This document shows, one piece after another, positions 51,689 to 60,582 of a stretch of DNA of 64,000 bases. Every line of letters begins with the position of its first letter. Position 1 is the stretch's first letter. The notes below the pieces were generated by a model. The model made no database searches. It was not told the DNA's origin and saw nothing but the letters and a program-made list of their open reading frames with translations. The stretch covers positions 1 through 64,000 of the forward strand of contig CABSLA010000006.1 of assembly GCA_902478545.1 (NCBI GenBank), written 5' to 3'. The DNA comes from an uncultured Collinsella sp. (GTDB taxonomy: Bacteria; Actinomycetota; Coriobacteriia; Coriobacteriales; Coriobacteriaceae). A program made the translations under genes and the position numbers.

Positions 51689-52627
51689 TTACTTGGTCGT
51701 GATGGTTCCCTTCACGATGTAGTCCTTCACCTCGGGGAAGAACGTCGCGCCGGCGAGCACGTTCGTCTCGACCGACACGTGGTCGTACGCCGGGGTGTGC
51801 GCGACGCCGATCAGGCCGGAGTCGGATACCGTGTACGTGAGGCCCGAGGTCGCGAGCTCGCCGAAGTCCACGCCGAAGATGCGGATGTTGTCGGCGGGGG
51901 TGGCGATCATGGTTCCCTTGGCGACCTGGTTGGTCAGGAAGACGCCCGAGAGGCCCAGGAAGTTCTCGAGGTAGGTCAGGCCGAACAGGTTCTGGTCGGT
52001 GATGGTCGCGTTGCCGAGGTAGTCGGCTGCGTCGTCTCGGTTGATGAAGTGGACGACGCGCTCGGCGGCGTCGCCGTTGGTCTCGAGGGTGTTGCCGAGC
52101 TTGGCGTCGACGGCCGCGGCGCAGGCCTGCAGGCCCTTGCCGGTCGCCGCGCCCGTTCCCTTGAGCAGGAAGGAGAAGAACTGCGAGACGATGCTGCGGC
52201 GCACGAGCGAGGCCATGTGCTTGTCTGTCTTGAGCACGGCGTTGACGTAGCCGGACTGCTGGATCGCCTTGTGAGTGGTCATGCGGCGGTACGGGAAGGC
52301 CTCGGCCTCGCCCACGGGCTCGTAGGTGGCGGTGAACTTGGACAGCGCGACCTCGTCGCCCTCGACGTAGGAGGTGCCGGAGCTGGATCCCAGCTGGACT
52401 GCGGTGTCGCCGGTGGCGGACTCCTTGGAGCCGGCGGTCTTGGAGTTGTTGAGCTCGCCGGTCACCTTGAGCATCTTGAGCGTGGTTCCGGCGGCGATGG
52501 TCTCGGCGCCGAAGATGCCGAGGACCTCGAGCAGGCGGTCGAGGTCGCCCTCGAAGTTGCGGATGAACTCCTGGTCCATCGAGGCGTTGATGGCCGTGGA
52601 GTCGGAGATGTTTGCTGGTACGGGCAT
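51689..52627 (-). CDS. Major capsid protein
   Basis: 312 residues of an HK97-fold type: EFIRNFEGDLDRLLEVLGIF, the long-loop region with EGDEVALSKFTATYEPVGEA, VNRDD-like FINRDDAADYLGNATI, and a closing VETNVLAGATFFPEVKDYIV. It lies between scaffold and connector genes. GAAAGGGG precedes the ATG. Confidence 0.83.
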   Translation of the reverse strand: MPVPANISDSTAINASMDQEFIRNFEGDLDRLLEVLGIFGAETIAAGTTLKMLKVTGELNNSKTAGSKESATGDTAVQLGSSSGTSYVEGDEVALSKFTATYEPVGEAEAFPYRRMTTHKAIQQSGYVNAVLKTDKHMASLVRRSIVSQFFSFLLKGTGAATGKGLQACAAAVDAKLGNTLETNGDAAERVVHFINRDDAADYLGNATITDQNLFGLTYLENFLGLSGVFLTNQVAKGTMIATPADNIRIFGVDFGELATSGLTYTVSDSGLIGVAHTPAYDHVSVETNVLAGATFFPEVKDYIVKGTITTK

Positions 52628-52640
52628 GTTTGCCCCTTTC

Positions 52641-53201
52641 TTACTTGTAGAGGTCCATGTGCGCGGCGCGGGCCATGATGCGCTTGGCGGGGTCCTTGAT
52701 GGACTCGATGGACTCCCTGTTCACTTTCTTGCCGCCGCCGGAGCCGCCCTTGTCGAGCGGGTAGCCCGGCTGGCGCGACTCGGCGAAGTCGGCGACGGCC
52801 TTGGCCGATTTCGTCATCGACTCCTCGTCGTCGCCATGGATGAGCGCGGCCGGCACGCCGGTGGCCTGGGACACGCGCGCCAGCGTGCGCTCGCGCTCGC
52901 GCTCGGCCTCGGATGCGGCGAGGCGGCCCTTCAGGTCGTTGAGCTCGTCGTTGAGGGACTCGACGGTGGGCGTCTGCGCGCCCTGTGCGTCCCACAGGTC
53001 GGCCTTGCCTTTGTTCTCCTTGGCCCGGGCCTCCCACTTGCGGGACTCCTTCTTGAATCGCTCGGCCTCGGCCTTCCAGTCGATCGCTGCCGGCTCCTGT
53101 GGGGCCCCGGATCCCTGGTCGCCGCCGGGCTCCGCCGGCGCCGCCGGCTGCGGGGGCTCGACGGGATCGGTCACGTTGTTGGCTTGCTGTTGGGTAGGCA
53201 T
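52641..53201 (-). CDS. Capsid scaffolding protein
   Basis: 186 residues from ATG 53201, with GGAAGGAGTG upstream. It has a Pro/Gln/Ala-rich N-terminus and a charged coiled coil (WKAEAERFKKESRKWEARAK, VESLNDELNDLKGRLAASEA). The Gly/Lys-rich C-terminal part ends in RIMARAAHMDLYK. This composition and the position before the capsid gene are typical of scaffold proteins. Confidence 0.83.
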   Translation of the reverse strand: MPTQQQANNVTDPVEPPQPAAPAEPGGDQGSGAPQEPAAIDWKAEAERFKKESRKWEARAKENKGKADLWDAQGAQTPTVESLNDELNDLKGRLAASEAERERERTLARVSQATGVPAALIHGDDEESMTKSAKAVADFAESRQPGYPLDKGGSGGGKKVNRESIESIKDPAKRIMARAAHMDLYK

Positions 53202-53276
53202 CTTGCACTCCTTCCGGCCCCGTGCGGGGCTCGCTTCGCGCCCCCGTGCGGCGGCGCTGGCGGTGTTTTGGCATGG

Positions 53277-53307
53277 AAAAGGCCGCCTCCCGTGCGGGCT
53301 GCGGCCT
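53277..53307 (-). terminator. Hairpin between head protein and scaffold genes
   Basis: On the minus strand AGGCCGCAGCCCG and CGGGAGGCGGCCT pair and are followed by TTTTCC. The 185-nt gap here may also hold a promoter for the capsid genes. Confidence 0.5.
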
Positions 53308-53386
53308 CGTGTTCCTGCCGGCGCGTTGCGTGTCTTCGCCGGCGACGCTTGATGGCGCGTCGCGCCCGCCCTCCCACGGGGCGTCC

Positions 53387-54268
53387 TCACTTGGCCGAGA
53401 GCCTCTTGCTCACGCCCGCCGCGGTCTGCGCGAGCGACTTGGCGTAGGGGCTCCCGGGCTTGAAGCCCATGGCCAGACCCGCCCTGTTCGCGGTGGCCAT
53501 GCGGGCCTTGAGGTCATCTGGGGACGATGCCCCCTCCATGTACCTCTGGATGTCGCCGATGCTGGCGAACCTCTTCCCGTCCACGAATGCGGCGACTACC
53601 TTGCCGCCCCTGTGGCGGCCGCGCGATCCCGTGCGGCGGGAGCCCCATTCGGGGTGCTTCGCGCGGTACTCGTCGTAGAGCGCCGCCGGGTCGTAGCCGT
53701 CGAGCGCGGGGCTGTCGGAGAAGTCGGCGACCGGTATGCACCTGCAGCTCGGGTGGCGCTCGGCGCCGGCGGTCGCCGAGCTCTTGAAGACGAAGCCGCG
53801 CGACCCGATCATCCGGCACCAGTCGCACGCGCCCGCGTGCGGCACCAGCGCCCAGCGCGGGCGCGCGGGGTCGGCCATGGCGTTGCCCTGGATCGTGGCG
53901 TCCGCGTAGCCCATGGCGCGCTGCACGGCCCTCGCCGCGAGGGCGGCGGCGGTCGCGGAAGTCCGCAGCGCCTCGTCGACGTCGCTCGCGAGGAGCCCGC
54001 CAAGGCCGGGGTCGAACTGCCGCGGCTCGTATCCCTGCGCGAGTCCCGCGCCCGAGCGCATGGCGGCGTAGAACTCGACGGCCGCGGCGGCCGCGAACGA
54101 GCCGAACTTGGCAACGAGCGCGGCGTAGGTGCGGGACAGCGCCCGGTAGAGCTCCTCGCCGCAGAGGCCCGCGCACTCGTCTATCGCCTGCGCGACAGCC
54201 GCCTGCAGCAGGTCGGCGTTTATCCCGAGCGCGCGGGCGTAGCGGTCGAAGTCCCCGCGCGGTATCAC
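53387..54268 (-). CDS. MuF-like minor head protein
   Basis: 293 residues. A helical N-terminus is followed by a Cys/His cluster CDWCRMIGSRGFVF and ERHPSCRCIPVA, the zinc-knuckle-like pattern of Mu F/SPP1 gp7 and VG15 minor head proteins. The C-terminal 100 are basic. It overlaps the portal gene by four nt. It may guide DNA ejection. Confidence 0.8.
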   Translation of the reverse strand: MIPRGDFDRYARALGINADLLQAAVAQAIDECAGLCGEELYRALSRTYAALVAKFGSFAAAAAVEFYAAMRSGAGLAQGYEPRQFDPGLGGLLASDVDEALRTSATAAALAARAVQRAMGYADATIQGNAMADPARPRWALVPHAGACDWCRMIGSRGFVFKSSATAGAERHPSCRCIPVADFSDSPALDGYDPAALYDEYRAKHPEWGSRRTGSRGRHRGGKVVAAFVDGKRFASIGDIQRYMEGASSPDDLKARMATANRAGLAMGFKPGSPYAKSLAQTAAGVSKRLSAK

Positions 54269-55776
54269 TCCGCCTCACCGCCGGCTGGCGGCAGGGCCGC
54301 GGCCCTCGCGGCCTCGATGGCCATCGTGTCGGCCATGGCGTTGAGCGACGCGATGGCGCCGCCCTGCTGCTTTTCGCGCTCCAGGCGGTCGATGGTCGGC
54401 TGGGACAGGCCCACGCCCTCGTAGTAGACGCGGGTGCCCACCATGCTCTCGTCCGCGGCGCCGAGCTTCGTCCAGGCGTCGGCGCGCGCGGCGATGGTCG
54501 GCATCGAGGGGTCCTTGAAGCACGCCTGGACGGCGCACTGCTCGTCGGTGAGCCTGGTTATCGGGACGTCGTCCTTGACCGCCATCATCATCTGCGCGAT
54601 CGTCTCGAGCGCCTCGGCGTTGTGCTCGTTGATCTGCTCGACCTCGAGGATGAGCGGGTCGTTCGCCGCGCCCAGGGCGTCCGAGGACGTGTAGGTGTTC
54701 GACAGCACGCCCAGCTGTGCCAGCGGCACGTTGGTCGCGCCGGAGAACCGCTGCGCGTCGTTCTCGAACACGCGCGTGAAGTTGTCGGCGGTCGGCGCGG
54801 CGAACTGCCCCACGGTCGGGACGTCGCCGTCCTCGTCCTTGGTGATGGCGAGGAACGACCCGACGTATGCGTTGAACTTGGCTATGGGCGACGGCACGCT
54901 GTCTCCGCCGCCCTCGTCCTCGCCTTCGTCCCCGTCCCCGTCCTTCACGGAGAAGAGGTCGTCCTTGGCGCCGAGGATGTATCGCTGCGGGAACGTGAAG
55001 AACTCCGCGCCGACCTCCATGCGCAGCACGTCGCGCATGGCCTTGTCGACGATGCCCCGGACCTCGGGCGTGAGCATCGAGTGGCCGAGCGGGCGGTCGG
55101 GGTCGGGGTCGTAGGTGAGCACCTCCATGAGCGGCCGTCCCATGGGATTCGGCTCCACCACGCAATCCCACTCGTAGGGTCCGCCGCCCGAGCCGATGCG
55201 CACCAGCGTGAGCACCGCGTCCCGGAAGTGGCACACGTAGCGGGAGGCGTTGCCCGACCGATCGACGTCGGCGAGGACGACGCCGCAGCGGATGCGGCCC
55301 TCGTCCTTGTCCCACAGGCAGCAGAACTGGTTCGCGCTGAACACGCGCACCATCGACGCGGGCTGGCCCGGCCTGCCCTTCATGACGGTCATGGCCGACA
55401 CGCCGTAGGTGAGGGCGCTCGAGCACGCCTGCCGGTAGAGCGACCGCAGGCGGTTCTTGCGCACGAGGCGCTTGAGGTCCTGATCCTCCGCGCCGTCGAA
55501 GACGAAGCCGTCGAAGACGGAGCGCACGGAGTGCGCCTTGACGGCCTTGGCGCACCAGCCGGTGACGCAGTCGACCTTCTCGAGCATGGGCGGGATGGAG
55601 ATGCCGAGGCTCCTCATCTCGTTCTTCATCTCGTAGTAGCGCTTGAGGACGGCGTTTCGCGCCGACACGTCGCCCCAGGTGTCGAACATGTCCTCCACGG
55701 CGGCTCGATACGGCTTGGGGACGGCGTCGAGGTTCGGGGTCTCAACGGAGGTCCCACGCCCAATTCTCTGGATCAC
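54265..55776 (-). CDS. Phage portal protein (SPP1 gp6-like)
   Basis: 503 residues from GTG at 55776, chosen because GAGG lies five nt upstream; a longer open frame reads the terminase gene out of frame. Portal-type motifs are YRAAVEDMFDTWGDVSARNA, RYYEMKNEMRSLGISIPPML, YGVSAMTVMKG, AEFFTFPQRYILGA and LGVLSNTYTSSDALGAAND. The late Asp/Glu-rich loop DGDGDEGEDEGGGD is an insert. It forms the ring through which DNA is packed. It overlaps the terminase gene (GTGA). Confidence 0.86.
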   Translation of the reverse strand: MIQRIGRGTSVETPNLDAVPKPYRAAVEDMFDTWGDVSARNAVLKRYYEMKNEMRSLGISIPPMLEKVDCVTGWCAKAVKAHSVRSVFDGFVFDGAEDQDLKRLVRKNRLRSLYRQACSSALTYGVSAMTVMKGRPGQPASMVRVFSANQFCCLWDKDEGRIRCGVVLADVDRSGNASRYVCHFRDAVLTLVRIGSGGGPYEWDCVVEPNPMGRPLMEVLTYDPDPDRPLGHSMLTPEVRGIVDKAMRDVLRMEVGAEFFTFPQRYILGAKDDLFSVKDGDGDEGEDEGGGDSVPSPIAKFNAYVGSFLAITKDEDGDVPTVGQFAAPTADNFTRVFENDAQRFSGATNVPLAQLGVLSNTYTSSDALGAANDPLILEVEQINEHNAEALETIAQMMMAVKDDVPITRLTDEQCAVQACFKDPSMPTIAARADAWTKLGAADESMVGTRVYYEGVGLSQPTIDRLEREKQQGGAIASLNAMADTMAIEAARAAALPPAGGEAE

Positions 55777-57200
55777 AGTGTCCTCTGCTTCCTGCGCGGG
55801 TTGCGCTTGGTGGTCCTCGCGCCCCACAGCGCGAGCGAGCAAGATTCGAGCGGCTCGGGCGGCACGGTCGCGTCCTCGGGGGAGCCGAAGCCCCATCCTC
55901 CCCTGGACCCGATCTTCCTGCGGACGCACTTCCTCGCCGACTCCTCGAGGGTCGGGTCGTAGGTGTGCGCGAGCGTGCCGTCGTTGAGCGCGTCCACGAA
56001 GCCGACCGCGGCGGCGACCACGTCGCGCGTCTGCGGCCTCACGACGTAGCCGCGCGGCGGCTTCATCTCCGCGAGGCGGTCGATGAGCGCGTCGGCGCCC
56101 GACATGCCGTCGATGACGACGACCGACGCGGTCGCGCGGCGGTCGTAGAGCCACTCGGCGAGCTCGCGGGCGCCGCCGGCGGTCGTTCCGACTCTGATGA
56201 GCTCGACGGCGGCCTTGCCCTTGAGCGTGCGCTGGCCGAGCTTGCAACCCGACAGCGCGTAGGTCGACCCGTCCCTGGAGAACTTCACCCCGAAGGCCTT
56301 CTTGCCGCGGTACCGGTCGCCGATGGCGTCGATGAGCGCGCCGTCCCACGATGCCCGCGGGATGGCCCTCGTGAGCATGGCGGCAGGGCTGAACCAGCCC
56401 AGGCGCTCGTGGGCGAAGCCGGTGATCGACCCGCCGGCGAACTCCGTGCGGGTGAAGTCGAGCGACAGGATGATGCCCATGCTCGGGTTCGATTCGTAGA
56501 TGAGGTCCACCACGTCGTCGAACGTGGCGTCCTGGCGCGGACACTCGTCGGTCGCCCACGAGCACCACTCGGTGTTCGGGATGTCGCCGGCCAGGATGGC
56601 CGCGCGCGTGCGCGCGAACACGGTGCCGGGGCAGTCCTCGTTGGGCGGCGTGCCCGTGTAGATGATCTGGCGCTCGCCGGTCGCGGACGCGGCGAGCGTG
56701 TACATGATGGCGTCGTACTGGGAGTCTGTGAGCTCCTGCGCCTCGTCGAACACGACGAGCTGGATGTCATCGAAGCCTCGGGCGCTTCCGTTGGTGCGCG
56801 CCGAGAACTCGATGGAGCCGCCGTTGGTGAGGTAGATGGCCTCCTCGCCGTTCGTGCGGCGGATCCTCTCGACGAGGCACGAGAGCTCGGGGTGCTCCTT
56901 GTCCGTGAAGTAGCGGACGAGTCGGTTGAACGCCTTCTTTGCGGTCTTCACGCGGTGCGCGGTGTGGAGGATGTGCCAGCCGCAGACCGCCAGGCGGAAC
57001 ACCTCGTATATCTCGATGACGGCGTTCTTGCCGTTCTGGCGCGGCACGTCCAGGCCGCACGTGACGTAGGCTGGTCGGCCCTCGGCGTCGCACGCGCACC
57101 AGTCGGACAGCACGAGCGACTGCCACTCGATGGGCTCCATGCCCAGGTCCCCGCCCAGCTCGGCGGCGTCCTCGCCCTCGGAGTAGGCGGCCTCGCCCAC
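55773..57200 (-). CDS. Terminase large subunit
   Basis: About 475 residues. The ATPase domain has GLDVPRQNGKNAVIEI (Walker A-like), LVVFDEAQELT (Walker B) and IIYTGTPPNE (motif III). The nuclease domain has VVVIDGMSGADALIDRL and a late VAAAVGFVDALNDGTLAH. It belongs to the Terminase_1/YmfN-like group. The GTG at 57200 is preferred because it clears the small-subunit stop (57208); the frame is open to an ATG at 57284 that would overlap that gene by 77 nt. Confidence 0.88.
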   Translation of the reverse strand: MGEAAYSEGEDAAELGGDLGMEPIEWQSLVLSDWCACDAEGRPAYVTCGLDVPRQNGKNAVIEIYEVFRLAVCGWHILHTAHRVKTAKKAFNRLVRYFTDKEHPELSCLVERIRRTNGEEAIYLTNGGSIEFSARTNGSARGFDDIQLVVFDEAQELTDSQYDAIMYTLAASATGERQIIYTGTPPNEDCPGTVFARTRAAILAGDIPNTEWCSWATDECPRQDATFDDVVDLIYESNPSMGIILSLDFTRTEFAGGSITGFAHERLGWFSPAAMLTRAIPRASWDGALIDAIGDRYRGKKAFGVKFSRDGSTYALSGCKLGQRTLKGKAAVELIRVGTTAGGARELAEWLYDRRATASVVVIDGMSGADALIDRLAEMKPPRGYVVRPQTRDVVAAAVGFVDALNDGTLAHTYDPTLEESARKCVRRKIGSRGGWGFGSPEDATVPPEPLESCSLALWGARTTKRNPRRKQRTL

Positions 57201-57207
57201 GGCGACC

Positions 57208-57591
57208 CTATACCGCGGCTCTTGCCTTCCGCGCCTCGTGGCGCTCGGCGATCGAGAAGAGCTTGGTCTGGACGTTCCGGACATCTGGCGCCCCCTCGTG
57301 GCCGTCGGTTATGCCGAGCTGCTTGTTGAGTTGCCTGATCTCCGCCGACGCGGTCTTCAGGGTCGCTATCTGCGGGAAGGACTTCAGGTCCCCCATGTCG
57401 TTCTGGTAGGCGGTCTGCTCGCCGAAGCTGTCCAGCTCGTCCTGGGCGAGCTCGACGATCTTGTACCACTGGCACAGCAGCGCGAGCGTCGGAGCGTCGG
57501 CCTGGGTGAACGAGCGGCCTGCCGTGAGCTCGTCCCACTTGGCGCTCTTCACGGGGTCGCCGGCGACCGCGGCGGGCTTCTCGAGGGACAT
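57208..57591 (-). CDS. Terminase small subunit (P27-like)
   Basis: 127 residues, helical: FTQADAPTLALLCQWYKIVE, QIATLKTASAEIRQLNKQLG, and a basic tail. This resembles the P27/Terminase_4 family. It lies directly before the large subunit and after a terminator, so a promoter for the packaging and head genes may lie just upstream. GGAGGTGGC precedes the ATG. Confidence 0.8.
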   Translation of the reverse strand: MSLEKPAAVAGDPVKSAKWDELTAGRSFTQADAPTLALLCQWYKIVELAQDELDSFGEQTAYQNDMGDLKSFPQIATLKTASAEIRQLNKQLGITDGHEGAPDVRNVQTKLFSIAERHEARKARAAV

Positions 57592-57608
57592 CCGCCACCT
57601 CCAATCGG

Positions 57609-57642
57609 CATAAAAAAGCCGCCCCTGGGGGACGGCTTTAAA
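57609..57642 (-). terminator. Terminator upstream of the terminase genes
   Basis: AAAGCCGTCCCC and GGGGCGGCTTT form a hairpin with T6 after it on the minus strand and T-rich sequence on the other side too. Confidence 0.8.
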
Positions 57643-57662
57643 AAATCCTGAATACCGGCAGC

Positions 57663-57878
57663 CTATCTGAACTGCGAGAGCATCTCGGCGTACGGGCTCA
57701 GCTCGGGCGGCTCATAGATGATGTCGCCGCCGTCTTCGGTGCGGTAGTTTCCCGGCGGGAGGTACCTGCCGTTGGGGAGCAGGCAGAGGTTCCCGCGCCA
57801 CTTGACGCCGTTGGGCATCATCGCCGTGCCGAACTCGTCCTCGTCAAACTCGAAATCGTAGTCAACGTCGTATGCCAT
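57663..57878 (-). CDS. Small acidic phage protein of unknown function
   Basis: 71 residues, rich in Asp/Glu at the front (DVDYDFEFDEDEFG), with WRGNLCLLPNGRYLPPGNYR in the middle. No family is recognised. It sits 16 nt after the JAB-domain gene and ends at a terminator. Confidence 0.6.
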   Translation of the reverse strand: MAYDVDYDFEFDEDEFGTAMMPNGVKWRGNLCLLPNGRYLPPGNYRTEDGGDIIYEPPELSPYAEMLSQFR

Positions 57879-57894
57879 CTGGCATCAACCCCTA

Positions 57895-58557
57895 TCACGC
57901 ATAGGTGCCGGTCTTCTGGGTCACGAGAAGCCCGCTTTTCTTCGGTTGCTTCTCATAGCTGATCTCAATGCCTATTTTAGCAAACTCCGAGGTGTAGGCC
58001 TTGTTCATGGCTCTCCACATCGCGATTTCGCTCTGGTATTTCCTGCTCATGACCGAAGCGTCGGCTCGCTTTGCGGCAGACTTGACGGCCTTGCCGCTCA
58101 CGCTTTTCGTCACGAGCGCGGAATAGGTCCCCTCGTTCGACGTCGCGACGATCCTTTTGACGCGTCCTCCGCTCCTGTTGTAGGCCGAGGCGATGTATTC
58201 CAGGTCGCCGCCGGAAAGCGGGCCTCCCCATTTGCGGCCGTCCGCGCCGCCATGAGGATGGTTATGGATAATCGTCGAGACGCCCTTTTCATGGGCGACG
58301 GCGGACAGCGGTGCGACTCTGGTCGACCCTTCATTACCAGTCGACCCCAGCGCATGGACATATCCCGCGTCATCGATATAGGCCGAGTGCTCGTACCTAT
58401 TGTCCATCAGCTGCTCGCGAAAGCGGGCTATGGCAGACTCCACCGTCGTTCCCCCAGCAGTGCCCTTGTTCAGGGATGCGACCGCGTAGGCTGACAGTGT
58501 CGATCCGTCCTTGGCTGAACGCTTGCCGGAGTAAGAGTATGAGCCCCTACCTCCCAC
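57895..58557 (-). CDS. JAB/RadC-like metalloprotease-fold phage protein
   Basis: 220 residues. The centre has TIIHNHPHGG and, 15 residues on, LSGGDLEYIAS, which match the H-x-H-P ... S-x-x-D metal site of JAMM/RadC proteins. Start GTG at 58557 follows AAGGGGGG by eight nt; a longer frame to 58611 overlaps the upstream gene. A Ser/Gly/Tyr-rich N-terminus and a Lys-rich C-terminus flank the core. The substrate is unknown; deubiquitinase-like or nuclease-linked roles are possible from the fold. It lies between ParB-DUF4417 and terminase genes. Confidence 0.65.
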   Translation of the reverse strand: MGGRGSYSYSGKRSAKDGSTLSAYAVASLNKGTAGGTTVESAIARFREQLMDNRYEHSAYIDDAGYVHALGSTGNEGSTRVAPLSAVAHEKGVSTIIHNHPHGGADGRKWGGPLSGGDLEYIASAYNRSGGRVKRIVATSNEGTYSALVTKSVSGKAVKSAAKRADASVMSRKYQSEIAMWRAMNKAYTSEFAKIGIEISYEKQPKKSGLLVTQKTGTYA

Positions 58558-59563
58558 GGAAACCGCCCCCCTTGTACTCGACGACCTCGCAGCCGCCGAA
58601 ATCGAATCCAATGTCGCCGCCGTAGAGCAGCACGCGCGCGGGCTCCAGGCGGCTCATTGCCTCCGCCATGCCCTCGCGCCAGACGGCCAGGGCGTTCTCG
58701 TCCCCCTTCACGCCGACGGTCGACACGGCGACGGTCGAGCGGCGCGGGACGCCGTCGAACGCGAAGCGGAAGCTCCGGCGCTGCGCCCACGACAGGGTCG
58801 GGACTACACGGAGGCCCTGCTCCTGCCACCAGTGGCCGAGCGCCTGGGAGCGGTAGCGGTTCCACCGCTGCATGGCATCGGGCATGTCGAGGTAGAGCGA
58901 GAAGTCGGGCGTGAGGACGCAGTCGAAGCCGCGCAGGCACTCGAGGTAGGCGGCGGGGCGTGCCCACACGCGCTCGAACTGGTAGTCGTCGATGAAGAAG
59001 TGGCAGCAGCGGCCGGCCTTGTCGGCCTCGGGGGTGCTCTTGGCGTAGTTGAACCCGATCATGTCCGCCGGCTTGGCCATGCACCGCTTCATGCGGGGCA
59101 TGCCGTCTCGGCCGCAGTCTGACCGGCTGACGAGGCGCAGGTTGTACGCGTCGTCCGTCCTCAGGCGCTCGTGGCCGTAGTCGAGGCGCTTGCTCTTGAA
59201 GTCCAGCCCGAACCTCGACATGTCGAAGTCCTTGAGGCTGCGGACCTCCTCGCGAAGCATCGACTTGTTCCAGGTCGCCACCTCGCCGGTCTTGTTGTCG
59301 GCGATGCGGAAGGCCTTGATCTGCTCGTCGGTCAGGTCGTCGCAGTACTCGATCTTGGAGTCGGGGATCTCGTCCCACCCCAGGCTCCTGCATGCCTCGA
59401 CGCGTGTGTGCCCCCATACAATAACCGGGCGCTCGCGGCTCTCCAGGCCGATGGTCCCGCGCAACCCGAACTCCCTGATGGAGTCGGCGACCACGGGGAC
59501 GGCGGAGGCGTTGTGCCGGGCGTTTCGCTCATATGGGACGATATCGTGTATCTTCACGTACAC
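58547..59563 (-). CDS. ParB-like nuclease domain fused to DUF4417
   Basis: 338 residues. Residues 1-115 form a ParB/Srx-type domain: DIVPYERNARHNASAVPVVA, GHTRVEACRSLGWDEIP and AFRIADNKTGEVATWNKSML. From about 135 the DUF4417 region follows, with KRCMAKPADMIGFNYAKS, HFFIDDYQFERVW, DCVLTPDFSLYLDMPDAMQR, WNRYRSQALGHWWQE and VVPTLSW. Such fusions occur in phages near the packaging genes; ParB-type domains bind CTP or DNA, and DUF4417 has no known role. AGATACACG-like sequence without a strong ribosome-binding site precedes the ATG. Confidence 0.8.
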   Translation of the reverse strand: MYVKIHDIVPYERNARHNASAVPVVADSIREFGLRGTIGLESRERPVIVWGHTRVEACRSLGWDEIPDSKIEYCDDLTDEQIKAFRIADNKTGEVATWNKSMLREEVRSLKDFDMSRFGLDFKSKRLDYGHERLRTDDAYNLRLVSRSDCGRDGMPRMKRCMAKPADMIGFNYAKSTPEADKAGRCCHFFIDDYQFERVWARPAAYLECLRGFDCVLTPDFSLYLDMPDAMQRWNRYRSQALGHWWQEQGLRVVPTLSWAQRRSFRFAFDGVPRRSTVAVSTVGVKGDENALAVWREGMAEAMSRLEPARVLLYGGDIGFDFGGCEVVEYKGGGFRGR

Positions 59564-59712
59564 ACCCGCCTAGTTTTTCTCGGTTTAGCTGCGGTTTTGG
59601 CTTGACTTCCGTAAAAAAGCGTATTCGGGGGTATTGCGGCCCTGGCGCGGGATGGTGGCCTGTCCCCTTCCGGCAAAAGACCCCCGTGGGGTCGAGCGCC
59701 GAGGCACATCCC

Positions 59713-60120
59713 CTACCACGAGGTCGTTGCCCGAGGCTGTTTGTCGGGCACGGACGGGGGACCAATAACCGAGGCGCGATCGTCCTTGAGTGCCTTGCAC
59801 TGCGCGACGAACGTCTCGGGCGAGCTCCAGGCGGCGCGGCGCGCGGCGAGGGCGGACCGGACGGCCGACACCTCGGCGACGCTGCGAGCGCGGCGCCAGT
59901 TGTTGCAGCAGCGGTGCGCGGCCGCGACGTTGTCGCGGTCGACGGGCGAACCGCCGCGGCTGACCGGAACTATCTCGTCGCACTCGAAGGCCCGGGGATT
60001 GCCCGCAGGCACCCCGTAGTCTATGGGTAGCCCACATATCCAGCAGGGCCCACCCTGCGAGCGCAGCCACCGCACGACATGGCGGCGTCGGGCGCCGTTG
60101 GCCTTGCGCGGGTTGCCCAT
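59713..60120 (-). CDS. HNH endonuclease
   Basis: 135 residues: CWICGLPID, then FECDEIVPVSRGGSPVDRDNVAAAHRCCNNWRR with the H-N-H-type metal site (the first His is replaced by Glu-Cys-Asp-Glu, as in some phage HNH proteins) and paired cysteines. HNH proteins next to terminase genes are often needed to cut cos sites. ATG 60120 follows TAGGGG. It lies 3 nt after the small upstream gene. Confidence 0.75.
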   Translation of the reverse strand: MGNPRKANGARRRHVVRWLRSQGGPCWICGLPIDYGVPAGNPRAFECDEIVPVSRGGSPVDRDNVAAAHRCCNNWRRARSVAEVSAVRSALAARRAAWSSPETFVAQCKALKDDRASVIGPPSVPDKQPRATTSW

Positions 60121-60123
60121 CCC

Positions 60124-60333
60124 CTACCACTCCACCGGGGAGCGCCCTCGGTTGGACATGCACGCCTCGATGCCCCCGTAGCGCAGCGCCTCCAGGCGCA
60201 CGCCCCCGGCACTCCCTGGTCGGCGGCGGGGCGCCGCCGTGACCCCCAGGGCGCGACGGAACGCCCACGCCATGACCGTGTCGTGGCGGCGGGCGGATCG
60301 CGTGATGTACTCTCGGCTGACCACGGGCATCAT
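60124..60333 (-). CDS. Small basic phage protein, first gene after the repeat array
   Basis: About 69 residues from ATG 60333, or the next ATG at 60330. It has VVSREYITRSARRHDTVMAW and the closing LRYGGIEACMSNRGRSPVEW. The start has AATAGGGG directly upstream, the same kind of site used by the next gene. It is unrecognised but is kept because of the ribosome-binding site and the tight spacing to the HNH gene. Confidence 0.5.
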   Translation of the reverse strand: MMPVVSREYITRSARRHDTVMAWAFRRALGVTAAPRRRPGSAGGVRLEALRYGGIEACMSNRGRSPVEW

Positions 60334-60356
60334 CCCCTATTGAATTAAACGGAATA

Positions 60357-60397
60357 GAAAGGCCGGGGTCCCTGAACTGCTGAAGGGAGCCCCGGCC
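60357..60397 (-). terminator. Terminator/attenuator in the leader of the late genes
   Basis: On the minus strand GGCCGGGGCTCCCT pairs with AGGGACCCCGGCC (60361-60397) and is followed by TTTCTATT. It lies between a possible promoter and the first late gene, 24 nt before the latter. Confidence 0.7.
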
Positions 60398-60465
60398 ACT
60401 CATCTGTGCTTCCACGCACATCCGACCCGCAAGCCGCGCGGGCGGCGCTGCGAATCGACACCCTA

Positions 60466-60471
60466 GTTATA
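60466..60471 (-). promoter_or_regulatory. Possible -10 box of the late promoter
   Basis: TATAAC on the minus strand lies just downstream of the 10-bp repeat array. No -35 box is seen at the usual distance, which fits an activator-dependent promoter. Weak on its own. Confidence 0.35.
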
Positions 60472-60480
60472 TCCCAGAAG

Positions 60481-60570
60481 AAACCTGCAACGGTCTGCAA
60501 TTGTGTGCAATCGTCTGCAACTATCTGCAATTGTCTGCAGAAGCGTGCAATCGTCTGCAATTGTCTGCAG
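60481..60570. repeat. Nine tandem 10-bp repeats (core TGCA)
   Basis: Nine consecutive 10-mers, each ending in (C/G)TGCA(A/G); consensus TCGTCTGCAA or TTGTCTGCAA. The period is exactly 10 bp, one turn of DNA, so all cores face the same side. It lies between two terminators (60357-60397 and 60583-60615), downstream of the sigma-like regulator gene. It looks like a cooperative protein-binding array; a packaging site is the alternative. Confidence 0.85.
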
Positions 60571-60582
60571 TCCCATAAAGAC

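Noticed and set aside
60481..60570. Possible CRISPR array
   Set aside because: Units are 10 bp with no spacers, so this is a tandem repeat; no cas genes are present.
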